39,675 nucleotides of DNA from JAMQPK01 sp035937795. GTDB taxonomy: Bacteria > Acidobacteriota > Vicinamibacteria > Vicinamibacterales > JAMQPK01. Positions within the stretch are counted from its first letter, which is position 1. The number at the start of each line of letters is the position of its first letter. A program made the translations under genes and the position numbers. Below are positions 32,157 through 39,675 of this stretch, in pieces. The notes below the pieces were generated by a model. The model made no database searches. It was not told the DNA's origin and saw only the letters and a list, made by a program, of their open reading frames with translations. The stretch lies in the NCBI GenBank assembly GCA_035937795.1, contig DASZHO010000145.1, positions 1-39,675 on the forward strand, in the 5' to 3' direction.

Positions 32157-33830
32157 ATGCGCTCTCTGAGGGGTCCGCGCCAGCAACTCCCGCTGGTAGC
32201 GCTCGTCGTTCTCTTGATGCCCGTGATGTATGTTCCGGTGCGCGCGCAGGGCCAGCCGCAGCCCGATCCCGCGGGCATCGCCACCGGCGACCGGACCGCG
32301 GCAGTGGACGCGGCCGGCCACTCGTTCGTCGTTCAGGAGCCCGACACATCCGATCCGGATTACGCCGCCAGGAAAAAGGCGTACGACGACTTTCAGGCGC
32401 AACTGGCGAAAGAGCCGCTCGCCGCCAAAGTCGCGGACGTGGCCGGGCACGTGAGAATCGCGACCAACGCCGCATGGACGCTCCATACGGGATACCTCGT
32501 GCTGTTCATGCAGGCCGGCTTCGCGCTCCTCACGTGCGGCCTCGTGCGGCGGAAAAACGCCGCCCACCTGATGATGCTGAACTTCACGGCATATGTCTTC
32601 GCGATGCTGGCGTACTACGCCGTCGGCTATGCACTCCAGTTCGGCGCGGTGGCGATCAACGCCGCTCCGGCCAACCTGGGCGGCGTTTCCACGCTGAACA
32701 GGTTTCTGCTGGGCGGCGGCCACTGGGGATTCCTTGGCGGCAAAGGATTTTTTCTGGCCGGTCCCGCGTACGACGCAGGCGGCAACGTCCTGTTCCTGTT
32801 CCAGGTTGTGTTCATGGAAACGGCCGGCTACATCATCGTCGGATCGGTTTGCGAGCGCATCACCCTGGGCGCGTTCCTTTTGTGCGAGCTCTTCATCGGC
32901 GCGTTTCTGTATCCGATTTTCGGGTGCTGGGTCTGGGGCGGCGGGTGGATGTCGCAGCTCGGATCCACGATGCACCTGGGGCATGGTTACGTTGACTTCG
33001 CCGGCTCCACCGTCGTGCACGCTGTTGGCGGCTTCTGCGCGATGGCTCTGGCGGTGATACTCGGGCCCCGGTTTGGCAAGTACGACAGGAACGGGAACCC
33101 GCGCGCCTTCCCGGCGCACAACATCGTCTTTGTCGTTACCGGCACGTTCATCCTGCTGTTTGGCTGGATGGGTTTCAATGCCGGATCGACGCTCGGCGCG
33201 ACCGATCTGCGGATTGGCGTCGTGGCCGTGAACACGAACCTGGCGGCGGCCGCCGGCGCGGCCACTTCCATCCTCATCTGGCATCTGATGTTCGGCAAAC
33301 CCGACATCTCGATGGCCTGCAACGGCCTGCTTGCGGGGCTCGTCGCGATCACCGCGCCGTGCGCGTTCGTCAGCCCGACCGGCGCGATCGTGATCGGCAT
33401 CCTCGCGGGCGCCATCGTCTGCTACGGCGTGCTGTTCAACGAACGCACGCTGAAAATCGACGACCCGTGCGGAGCCGTTTCGGTCCATGGCTATTGCGGC
33501 TGGCTTGGCGCCGTGTCGGTTGGCATTTTTGCCGACGGCACTTACGGCGCCGGCTGGAATAACGTGGGCGCCGCGTCGTACTTGGGCAAAGCGGGGCAGG
33601 GAGTGACGGGGTTGCTGCACGGCGACGCATCGCAGTTGCTCGTCCAGCTGGGAGGCGCGACGCTTTGCGCGCTCTACGCGTTCGGATTCACGTTTGTCGT
33701 TTTCAGAATCGTCAACGCGCTGTACCCGATGCGGGTCACCGCCGACGAGGAGCTCGAAGGACTCGATGTGTCCCAGTTCGGGATGCTGGCGTATCCGGAG
33801 TCGGGGGACGAGATGAGCGCAGCGGTCTGA
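32157..33830 (+). CDS. amt: Ammonium transporter with signal peptide and N-terminal extension
   Basis: 557 residues from ATG 32157. A signal peptide ('LPLVALVVLLMPVMYVPVRAQ') precedes about 70 hydrophilic residues before the first Amt helix ('WTLHTGYLVLFMQAGFALL'). The twin histidines of the pore are present in 'DFAGSTVVHAVGG' and 'VSVHGYCGWLGAVSVG', and 'MGFNAGSTLGA' and 'NTNLAAAAGA' are family signatures. It conducts ammonium/ammonia inward and is the expected docking partner of the divergent P-II protein. The extension is longer than in AmtB and may form an external domain. Expression is probably sigma-54-dependent. Confidence 0.93.
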   Translation: MRSLRGPRQQLPLVALVVLLMPVMYVPVRAQGQPQPDPAGIATGDRTAAVDAAGHSFVVQEPDTSDPDYAARKKAYDDFQAQLAKEPLAAKVADVAGHVRIATNAAWTLHTGYLVLFMQAGFALLTCGLVRRKNAAHLMMLNFTAYVFAMLAYYAVGYALQFGAVAINAAPANLGGVSTLNRFLLGGGHWGFLGGKGFFLAGPAYDAGGNVLFLFQVVFMETAGYIIVGSVCERITLGAFLLCELFIGAFLYPIFGCWVWGGGWMSQLGSTMHLGHGYVDFAGSTVVHAVGGFCAMALAVILGPRFGKYDRNGNPRAFPAHNIVFVVTGTFILLFGWMGFNAGSTLGATDLRIGVVAVNTNLAAAAGAATSILIWHLMFGKPDISMACNGLLAGLVAITAPCAFVSPTGAIVIGILAGAIVCYGVLFNERTLKIDDPCGAVSVHGYCGWLGAVSVGIFADGTYGAGWNNVGAASYLGKAGQGVTGLLHGDASQLLVQLGGATLCALYAFGFTFVVFRIVNALYPMRVTADEELEGLDVSQFGMLAYPESGDEMSAAV

Positions 33831-33863
33831 CCTGCGCCTGCCGGACATCCACGCAATTGCACT

Positions 33864-33882
33864 CAATCTGGCCCAATCTGGC
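33864..33882 (+). repeat. Tandem CAATCTGGC repeat upstream of the kinase leader
   Basis: CAATCTGGC occurs at 33864-33872 and 33874-33882, one base apart, a few bases upstream of the proposed -35 box. It could be a regulator half-site pair or a chance duplication. Confidence 0.35.
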
Positions 33883-33885
33883 GCG

Positions 33886-33914
33886 TTGACTTGACGGAGC
33901 GCGAGGCGTAGCCT
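33886..33914 (+). promoter_or_regulatory. Candidate sigma-70 promoter of the riboswitch leader
   Basis: TTGACT at 33886-33891 and TAGCCT at 33909-33914 are 17 bases apart. The predicted start near 33921 coincides with the 5' edge of the c-di-AMP aptamer. The -10 is a poor match, so confidence is modest. Confidence 0.4.
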
Positions 33915-33920
33915 GAAACG

Positions 33921-34046
33921 ACAGGCCGAAGCGCCACGCCCCCATTGCGGCGGCGCGCGGGGGAACCAGGGAAATACGGGGCGAATCGGTTCGAAAGAGC
34001 CTGAGGACACTTCGGAGTCCAAGCCCGTCAGCTAACCTCGCAGGCA
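33921..34046 (+). ncRNA. c-di-AMP riboswitch (ydaO-yuaA type) upstream of the histidine kinase
   Basis: The ydaO-yuaA signatures appear in order: 'GGCCGAAGCGCC' at the 5' edge, 'GGGGGAACCAGGGAAATACGG' around 33959-33979, 'GGGGCGAATC', a variable hairpin, 'CTTCGGAGTCC', then the most conserved 3' block 'CCCGTCAGCTAACCTCGCAGGC' (34024-34045). GCC near the 5' edge can pair with the terminal GGC to close P1. Known members bind c-di-AMP and switch off potassium uptake and cell-wall genes. The aptamer ends about 12 bases before the start codon, so the ribosome site is next to P1 and control is probably translational. Confidence 0.9.
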
Positions 34047-34058
34047 ATCCCGAAGCAG

Positions 34059-35576
34059 ATGATGCCGGTTTCGCGTCGCGAACTTATCCATTTCGTGCTC
34101 GGTCTCGCCGGGATCGTTGCCGTCACGTTCATTTACCGTCTCGGCATCAACACCAACGCCGCCACGATCGCGCTGTCGTATCTGCTCGTGGTGCTGTTTG
34201 TCGCGGCGGCGTCGCGCCTTTGGGTCGGCGTAGCCACGTCGATCACGGCAATGATTGCGTTCAATTTCTTCTTTCTGCCGCCGGTCGGTACCTTCAGGAT
34301 CGCCGATCCGCAGAACTGGGTATCCCTCATCGCCTTCCTTGCGGTCAGCCTGGTGGCCAGCCGCCTCTCCGCCGTGGCGCGCGATCAGCAGCGCGAAGCG
34401 CTGAACCGTCGCGATGAACTGGCCCGGCTCTTCGATCTCAGCCGCGACGTCCTGCTGACGACCGACAGCGAAGATGCCATTTCGGTGCTTGCACGCCACA
34501 TCGCGCTGCGTTTTCGACTCGGCTACGTGGCGATCTGCCTGCCCGATGGCGAGAGCTTCAGGCGCTACGAGAGCACCGCCTCGGGCCCCTACGGGATAAC
34601 CACCGACGATCTTCGTCGCACGCTCAGTCAGGCGAACCGTACAATCGAGTTTGACGCGCGGCGGCGGATGTACTCGGGCCACGAAGTCATCGGCAGCCGC
34701 GGGCACGCGGTCAGGCTCGTTCCCCTGCGGCTCGGTTCCCGCGCCATCGGGTTGCTGGCCACGGCCGGCCGTACGATAGAGCCCGGGACGCTGGATACGC
34801 TCGCCGGCGTTGTCGCGATCGCGATCGAGCGGGCGCATTTTCTCGAAGAGCGAAAGCAGGCCGAGCTCGCCCAGCGAAGCGCCGAATTGAAATCAGCGCT
34901 GCTCTCGTCGCTCGCGCACGACCTCCGCACGCCGCTGACCGCGATTCGCGTCGCCGCGAGCAACCTTCATGCGTCGTGGCTGACCGACTTTCAGCGCGTC
35001 GAGCAGTCGGACATCGTCCTGGCGGAAGTCGAGCGGCTCACGAGACTCTTTCAGAACATCCTCGAGATGACGCGCATCGACGCCGGCGCCATTGCGCCTG
35101 AGCGTCAATGGGTGCACCCGCTGGAGATCATCGAAGCGGCGCAGGGCCACGTCGAATACACGCTCCGGGATCACAGCCTCGAGGTTCGCAACGGCTCCGA
35201 CGGAGCCGTTGTCAAGCTCGACCCGCGGCTGACGTCGGCGGCGCTCGCACATTTGCTCGAGAATGCCGCGCAGTACTCTCCGCCGGGGTCCCGAATCACG
35301 GTGGACCATCATCTGACGGGCGATGGCTTGCTGATCGCCGTTGAAGACAACGGCGCTGGGATTGCCGGCGCCGAGCTGCCACGACTGTTCGAACGGTTCT
35401 ATCGCGGCAGCCAGTCGTCGAGCAACGTTTCAGGTACCGGCATGGGCCTTTCGATCACGCGCGGTCTGCTCGCGGCGGAGAACGGCCGCGTCTGGGCGGA
35501 AAACCGTCCGGAGGGCGGATCGCGTTTTTCCATTCTCATTCCGGCGGAAGTCCGCCAGGCCACGTCCCAGGATTGA
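34059..35576 (+). CDS. KdpD-like sensor histidine kinase lacking the N-terminal KdpD/USP domains
   Basis: 505 residues. It begins directly with the four-helix DUF4118 membrane unit of KdpD (about 10-105, with 'AFNFFFLPPVGTF'). A GAF-like domain follows (about 125-260), then HisKA with His287 in 'SSLAHDLRTPLTA', then HATPase ('LLENAAQYSPPGS', 'VEDNGAGI', 'GTGMGLSITRGLL'). E. coli KdpD has ~390 more residues at the N-terminus (KdpD domain and USP domain), missing here. A separate USP protein lies about 1 kb downstream. ATG 34059 (or 34062) is 12 bases after the riboswitch. The response regulator follows one base after the stop. Confidence 0.9.
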   Translation: MMPVSRRELIHFVLGLAGIVAVTFIYRLGINTNAATIALSYLLVVLFVAAASRLWVGVATSITAMIAFNFFFLPPVGTFRIADPQNWVSLIAFLAVSLVASRLSAVARDQQREALNRRDELARLFDLSRDVLLTTDSEDAISVLARHIALRFRLGYVAICLPDGESFRRYESTASGPYGITTDDLRRTLSQANRTIEFDARRRMYSGHEVIGSRGHAVRLVPLRLGSRAIGLLATAGRTIEPGTLDTLAGVVAIAIERAHFLEERKQAELAQRSAELKSALLSSLAHDLRTPLTAIRVAASNLHASWLTDFQRVEQSDIVLAEVERLTRLFQNILEMTRIDAGAIAPERQWVHPLEIIEAAQGHVEYTLRDHSLEVRNGSDGAVVKLDPRLTSAALAHLLENAAQYSPPGSRITVDHHLTGDGLLIAVEDNGAGIAGAELPRLFERFYRGSQSSSNVSGTGMGLSITRGLLAAENGRVWAENRPEGGSRFSILIPAEVRQATSQD

Positions 35577-35577
35577 T

Positions 35578-36276
35578 ATGACACGCGCCGCGAGAATTCT
35601 GCTGGTCGACGACGAACAGTCGATCCAACGAGGGCTGGTGCCGCTGCTCAGCTCGCGCGGGTACGATGTGGACAGCGCGACCACCGGGCAGGCGGCGCTG
35701 ACGGCGTTCGCACGCGTTCCGCCCGACGTCATCATTCTGGACCTCGGGCTTCCCGATCTTGAAGGCAGCGAAGTCTGCCGGAGAGTGCGCACGCAATCGC
35801 CGGTGCCGATCATCGTCTTGTCGGCGCGCGGCGGTGAGGCCGACAAGATTGCCGCGCTCGATCAGGGCGCCGACGATTACGTCACGAAGCCGTTCAGCCC
35901 CGAAGAATTACTCGCGCGGGTGCGGGTCGCGCTGCGGCGCGCGTTCGACGCGCATTCCCAGGAAACCGGCAGACTCCGGCACGGCGATCTCGCCATCGAT
36001 TTCGATCGGCGCCGCGTCGTGCGCGGCAGCGGCGAGATTCGTTTGACACCAAAGGAGTTCGAGTTGCTCGCCTATTTTGCGCGGCATCCCAACCGGGTGC
36101 TCACGCATCACACGATCCTCACCACGATCTGGGGCTCGCACGCTGCCGATCATCCGGAGCACTTGTGGGTCCTGGTCGGGCAGCTTCGCAAGAAAATCGA
36201 GCCGGACCCTGGACACCCGCGCTACCTCATCAGCGAACCGTGGGTTGGCTACAAGTTCGTGACCGAACCCGAGTAG
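35578..36276 (+). CDS. kdpE: KdpE-like response regulator (OmpR family)
   Basis: 232 residues from ATG 35578. The receiver has the acidic pair 'VDDE', phosphoacceptor Asp55 in 'VIILDLGLPD', Thr/Ser in 'IIVLSARG' and Lys in 'YVTKPFSPEEL'. The C-terminal winged helix reads 'IRLTPKEFELLAYFARHPNRVLTHHTIL' and 'HLWVLVGQLRKKIEPDP', the KdpE-type wording. It is the partner of the kinase just upstream and normally activates potassium uptake genes. No kdpFABC is in the window, so its target here may be the KimA-like gene or genes elsewhere. Confidence 0.9.
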   Translation: MTRAARILLVDDEQSIQRGLVPLLSSRGYDVDSATTGQAALTAFARVPPDVIILDLGLPDLEGSEVCRRVRTQSPVPIIVLSARGGEADKIAALDQGADDYVTKPFSPEELLARVRVALRRAFDAHSQETGRLRHGDLAIDFDRRRVVRGSGEIRLTPKEFELLAYFARHPNRVLTHHTILTTIWGSHAADHPEHLWVLVGQLRKKIEPDPGHPRYLISEPWVGYKFVTEPE

Positions 36277-36355
36277 TCCGACGCCCGCAGACGCTTAAGT
36301 GAGATTTTAGCGATTCTTCCGGTGCTCCTTATCTTCGGCCGCCTAGGCTGGAGGC
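36277..36355 (+). other. Short gap after kdpE, no clear signal
   Basis: 79 bases, locally AT-richer (36295-36315). There is a GGAGG just before ATG 36356, only one base away, which is unusually close. No terminator hairpin is visible. With the broken small gene that follows, the stretch to 36619 lacks any intact known gene. Confidence 0.4.
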
Positions 36356-36609
36356 ATGGAGACGATTACCGTCCACCTCATCAACACCACGAAATCGGAA
36401 GCGCAGGCCGCCCTCAAATCCACGCAAGGCCTCGCCTTGAACTCCAACACCCGCGTCATCATCGTCGTTGCCGCCAGTCCGCGGCTGACCGCGCGGAAGG
36501 TTCCAGCACAGGGACGGCGTGCACGCTCGACGCCGTTGACGTTCTGGCCACGATTGAGTCTTCGGTCTCTGGTCGCGTGCACGTAGTCGCGTGCGATCGG
36601 CTTCAGTGA
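36356..36609 (+). pseudogene. Small unknown gene, probably frameshifted
   Basis: From ATG 36356 the frame codes 'METITVHLINTTKSEAQAAL' and continues through 'NTRVIIVVAASPRL' with GC-rich third positions. After about 36505 the codon pattern in this frame degrades, while the frame read from 36322 becomes codon-typical and codes 'TLDAVDVLATIESSVSGRVHVVACDRLQ' to TGA 36607-36609. The two halves look like one ~83-residue protein split by a one-base indel. I do not recognise a family. The frame as it stands would instead end at 36586. Confidence 0.35.
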
Positions 36610-36619
36610 GATTCTGTTC

Positions 36620-37060
36620 ATGACGGGGGACCGGCTGCCGAAACCGGCGCTCATTCCAGAGCGTGTCATGGTCTGCATGAGTTCGAGCGCGCTGGCGCCG
36701 CGAGTGCTGCGCACTGGAGCTCGCATGGCCGGTCGGCTTGGCGCCAACTGCTACGCCGTCTATGTCGAAACGCCTCGAGAGCACGCCGCGAATATCAGGC
36801 CCGAAGACTCAGAGGCGTTGCAGCAGAACATCAAGTTTGCAGAATCGCTGGGCGCCACCGTTGTGCGCGTGAAGGCTGGGAAACCCGCGGAGGGACTGAT
36901 CGCCTTCGCGCAACGCGAGGGCGTCACGCACGTCATCTTCGGCCAGAGCGCGCGCTCGCCTTGGGAGATTCTGTGGCGTGGCTCCACGCTGAACACGTTC
37001 CTGGGCGAAGTGCGCGATGCCGCTGTGCAGGTCGTCCCTCTGGACGACTCTCCCGCTTAG
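36620..37060 (+). CDS. Free-standing KdpD-type universal stress domain protein
   Basis: 146 residues: 'ERVMVCMSSSALAPRVLRTGARMAGRLGANCYAVYVETP' is the start of the USP domain that sits between the KdpD and membrane domains of KdpD proteins. It continues with 'NIKFAESLGATVVRVKAGKPAEGLIAFAQREGVTHVIFGQS' and 'PWEILWRGS'. In full-length KdpD this region takes part in stimulus sensing. Here it is its own protein about 1 kb downstream of the kinase and immediately upstream of a c-di-AMP riboswitch and transporter. ATG 36620 has no strong ribosome site. Confidence 0.82.
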   Translation: MTGDRLPKPALIPERVMVCMSSSALAPRVLRTGARMAGRLGANCYAVYVETPREHAANIRPEDSEALQQNIKFAESLGATVVRVKAGKPAEGLIAFAQREGVTHVIFGQSARSPWEILWRGSTLNTFLGEVRDAAVQVVPLDDSPA

Positions 37061-37120
37061 GCCATTCTTCGGACTTTCTCAGCCACTTATGCACTTCTTA
37101 GGCAAAATTTCGTATTGATC

Positions 37121-37236
37121 TAGGTGCCGAAGTTTCGCGCCACCCGCGAAACGTGGGGGACCCAGAGTTCCGGGGCGAATTGGCACCCGCCAAAGGACAC
37201 TTCCGAGTCCGAGCCCGTCAGCTAACCCCGCAGGCC
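37121..37236 (+). ncRNA. c-di-AMP riboswitch (ydaO-yuaA type) upstream of the KimA-like transporter
   Basis: Same architecture as the first copy: 'GGTGCCGAAG' at the 5' edge, 'GTGGGGGACCCAGAG' around 37153-37167, 'GGGGCGAATTGG', 'CTTCCGAGTCC', and the 3' block 'CCCGTCAGCTAACCCCGCAGGCC' (about 37214-37236, one base different from the first copy in the core). The start codon is 15 bases after it with GGAAG at 37242-37246 between. The motif was originally named after ydaO (kimA), the same type of gene found here. Confidence 0.9.
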
Positions 37237-37251
37237 TTAACGGAAGCGCAC

Positions 37252-39531
37252 ATGCCTGAAACCATCGTCGGTCTGCCTGTACGGCCCGTTCCCAAACTTC
37301 CCGGTCCTCGCTCAGCGCCAAAAGTGCTCATCGCCAGCACGGCGATGCTCGTGTTCATCACCTTCTGGCAGGCCGCAGCGGTGGTGCTGAACGACATGGG
37401 CTCGTCGGCGTTCTACGCCGGCGCCATCGCGGAGCATTTCGTCGGCAAGACCGCGCCGTGGTTCATCCTCGCCATCATGGTGCTCTCGTTTGCCGTTCGA
37501 TCGATGTACATCGAGAGCTGCAGCATGTTCGTGCGCGGCGGCGTCTATCGCGTCGTGAAGGAGGCGATGGGCTCCACGCTGGCGAAGTTCTCGGTCTCCG
37601 CGCTGATGTTCGACTACATCCTGACGGGACCGATCAGCGGCGTATCGGCGGGCCTCTACCTCACGGGACTGTTGAACGAGTTGCTGGCGTACGCGCACCT
37701 CCATCTCGTGCTTCCGATGAACTCGACCGCTGCGTTCTTCGCGATCCTGGTGACCATCTTTTTCTGGTGGGAGAACATCAAGGGCATCCCCGAATCGAGC
37801 GAGAAGGCGCTGCGCATCATGTACGTGACCACGGTTATGGTGGTCATCATGATTGCCTGGTGCAGCTATACGCTCCTGGTGAAGGGCGCGCATCTTCCGC
37901 CGCTGCCGAGCCTGGCGAACCTGAAGTACTCGGACGATGCGCTGGGGTGGCTGCGCCACACGTCGCTGCCGTACACCGTCACGCTGATCGGGATCTTGAT
38001 CGGCCTCGGTCACTCTGTCCTCGCGATGAGCGGCGAGGAGACGATGGCGCAGGTCTATCGCGAGATCGAGCATCCGAAGCTGAAGAATCTCGAGAAGGCC
38101 GGGTTCGTCATTTTCTTTTACAGCCTCGCGTTCACGGCCGGCGTGGCCTTCTTTGTGGTGATGATCATTCCCGATTCGGTGCGGGCGTCGTTTTTCGACA
38201 ACCCGATCGGCGGCCTGGCGATGTATTTGACGGGCCCGCTTCCGCTCCGCGTGGCGTTCCGCGGGTTCGTGGCCGTCGTCGGCACGCTGATGCTGGCCGG
38301 CGCCGTCAACACCTCGATCGTCGGCTCGAACGGAGTGCTCAATCGAGTATCGGAGGACGGCATTCTGCCTCCCTGGTTCCGGCATCCGCACCGGCGCTTC
38401 GGTACGTCGCATCGCATTCTGAATCTGGTCGTGGCGCTGCAGCTCGTGACCATCGTGCTGAGCGGCGGAAACATCTTCATCCTCGGCGAGGCGTACGCCT
38501 TCGGCGTGATGTGGAGCTTCGCCATGAAGGGGCTTGCCGTGCTGGTGCTTCGATACAAGCAGCCCGGGAAGCGGGAATTTCGGGTGCCGCTGAATCCGAG
38601 AATCGGCGGGATGGAGATTCCGCTCGGCCTCGGGCTGATCACGCTGACCCTGATCGCGCTCTGCGTCGTCAATCTGTTGACCAAGGAGGTGGCGACGATC
38701 TCCGGCGTCACCTTCACGCTGATTTTCTTCGCGATCTTCACCGTGTCGGAGCGGCACACGCGCAAGACATCCACGGCGCACGCCGAGCTCGATCAGTTCA
38801 ACCTTCAGGTAGGCGAGGATCTCACGCCTCTGGTCCTCGGCGTCCGGCCGAACAACGTGCTGGTTCCGGTCCGCAACTACAACACGCTGTCGAATCTCGC
38901 CGCGGTTCTCGATCGTGTCGATACGCACAAGCAGGACGTGGTCGTGCTGCACCTGCGGTTCCTGCAGCGCTCCGGATCGGGCGAGTACGAGCTGGAACCA
39001 GAACAGTTGTTCAGCCTCGAAGAGCAGACGCTGTTCACGCGGGCGCTCGAGCTGGCCGAGAAGAAGGGGAAAACGATCCACCTGTCGGTGGCGGCCGGGA
39101 CGGACAAGTGGGACGCGATTCTGCGGGCGGCGCAGAGCCTTCAGTCAGGCAACGTGGTGCTTGGCGGCTCTCCGAATACGGCGCCGACGGAGGATGCGAG
39201 GCTGGCGGGGCTGGCGTGGGAGCGGCTGCCTGATCCGAAGCCGCAGCTAACGCTGGAGATTCTTTCCGCGGGGGGGCTGGAGCATATTTTCTACTTGGGC
39301 CCGCATGCGCCTCGCCTGACGCCAAAGGAAATCGATGTGCTGCACAGCCTGTGGCTCGAACTGAGCACCGGCGTGGCGCCGGAGGAGCTTCACCACCATG
39401 ACGTGGTGCATTTCGCGCTTGAAGAACTGAGGCAGGATCTCAGCGGCAGCCGTCGTGAGGAGATTCTGGACGCGCTGCGGCGCCATCTTCGGGCGATCGA
39501 GGATCGGCGCCAGCCGGCGCCGGTTCATTGA
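37252..39531 (+). CDS. KimA (YdaO)-like potassium importer, APC superfamily with C-terminal cytosolic domain
   Basis: 759 residues from ATG 37252. After a short N-terminal tail come about 12 helices of an amino acid-polyamine-organocation fold ('FRVPLNPRIGG' is the usual pre-helix-11 motif), to about residue 500. A ~250-residue soluble tail follows with a USP-like start ('RPNNVLVPVRNYNTLSNLAAVLDRV'). This layout matches KimA, whose cytosolic tail swaps between protomers. A riboswitch for c-di-AMP in front, plus Kdp-type regulators upstream, support potassium (proton symport) rather than amino acid transport. That is inference from context and architecture. Confidence 0.82.
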   Translation: MPETIVGLPVRPVPKLPGPRSAPKVLIASTAMLVFITFWQAAAVVLNDMGSSAFYAGAIAEHFVGKTAPWFILAIMVLSFAVRSMYIESCSMFVRGGVYRVVKEAMGSTLAKFSVSALMFDYILTGPISGVSAGLYLTGLLNELLAYAHLHLVLPMNSTAAFFAILVTIFFWWENIKGIPESSEKALRIMYVTTVMVVIMIAWCSYTLLVKGAHLPPLPSLANLKYSDDALGWLRHTSLPYTVTLIGILIGLGHSVLAMSGEETMAQVYREIEHPKLKNLEKAGFVIFFYSLAFTAGVAFFVVMIIPDSVRASFFDNPIGGLAMYLTGPLPLRVAFRGFVAVVGTLMLAGAVNTSIVGSNGVLNRVSEDGILPPWFRHPHRRFGTSHRILNLVVALQLVTIVLSGGNIFILGEAYAFGVMWSFAMKGLAVLVLRYKQPGKREFRVPLNPRIGGMEIPLGLGLITLTLIALCVVNLLTKEVATISGVTFTLIFFAIFTVSERHTRKTSTAHAELDQFNLQVGEDLTPLVLGVRPNNVLVPVRNYNTLSNLAAVLDRVDTHKQDVVVLHLRFLQRSGSGEYELEPEQLFSLEEQTLFTRALELAEKKGKTIHLSVAAGTDKWDAILRAAQSLQSGNVVLGGSPNTAPTEDARLAGLAWERLPDPKPQLTLEILSAGGLEHIFYLGPHAPRLTPKEIDVLHSLWLELSTGVAPEELHHHDVVHFALEELRQDLSGSRREEILDALRRHLRAIEDRRQPAPVH

Positions 39532-39600
39532 CCGCTTCCTGCTGATTCCATTACCATTAACGTTTCGCGCCCGCCCTTCGACGCTGGTCGGAGGCCAAGT

Positions 39601-39675
39601 TCCTCAGTAGCTCAACGGTAGAGCATCCGGCTGTTAACCGGAGGGTTGCTGGTTCGAATCCAGCCTGAGGAGCCA
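39601..39675 (+). tRNA. tRNA-Asn (anticodon GTT)
   Basis: A complete cloverleaf: acceptor TCCTCAG (39601-39607) pairs with CTGAGGA (39665-39671), discriminator G39672, and CCA is encoded at 39673-39675. The anticodon loop is CTGTTAA with GTT at 39633-39635 and a TCCGG/CCGGA stem, and the T-loop reads GGTTCGAATCC. The gene ends at the last base of the window. Confidence 0.97.

Overview
The window is GC-rich bacterial chromosome, densely coded, with short gaps and frequent start/stop overlaps. I infer an Acidobacteriota relative, possibly Vicinamibacteria-like. The reasons are a eukaryotic-type Ser/Thr kinase fused to a PD40 propeller, a PP2C-kinase fusion, c-di-AMP (ydaO-type) riboswitches in a GC-rich Gram-negative-like context, lipoprotein and Tat-type signals, and many GTG starts. 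This is gene-content inference, not phylogeny. No mobile element, CRISPR array or prophage is visible.

Layout. 1-2623: the end of a small OB-like protein, an exported cytochrome c, then a flavoprotein monooxygenase and an OsmC protein on the minus strand. 2708-9131: metX, metY and a CoA-binding protein in tight array, a membrane kinase with a TolB/PD40 sensor domain, and a Tat-type exported jelly-roll protein. 9266-15814: an acyl-CoA catabolism operon (two acyl-CoA dehydrogenases, an AtuA-like protein, a methylcrotonyl-CoA-type carboxylase beta subunit and an enoyl-CoA hydratase) with no biotin-carrying partner. 15822-21319: an enlarged GuaA, a small unknown protein, a PilZ/pseudo-receiver protein behind a striking AT-rich palindrome, an acyl-CoA ligase cut by an in-frame TAA before its catalytic lysine, and an HtrA-like protease. 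21328-25181: SRP RNA, dnaX, ybaB, recR (a conserved order), a DUF4203-like membrane protein and a second OsmC protein.

25236-39531 is the most interesting part and looks like a nitrogen and potassium signalling island. It begins with a lipoprotein, a PP2C/Ser-Thr-kinase fusion and a GlnD-like protein without its nucleotidyltransferase domain. Then come an APC permease and an Amt ammonium transporter, each behind a near-consensus sigma-54 -24/-12 element, flanking a P-II protein whose T-loop tyrosines are replaced (W46, F51). The GlnD-like protein without a transferase and the P-II without a modifiable tyrosine fit each other and suggest a P-II circuit that does not use uridylylation.

Next is a potassium module. 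A c-di-AMP riboswitch leads a KdpD-like histidine kinase lacking the N-terminal KdpD and USP domains, followed by a KdpE-like regulator, a free-standing KdpD-type USP protein, a second c-di-AMP riboswitch and a KimA (YdaO)-like potassium importer. The window ends with a complete tRNA-Asn(GTT).
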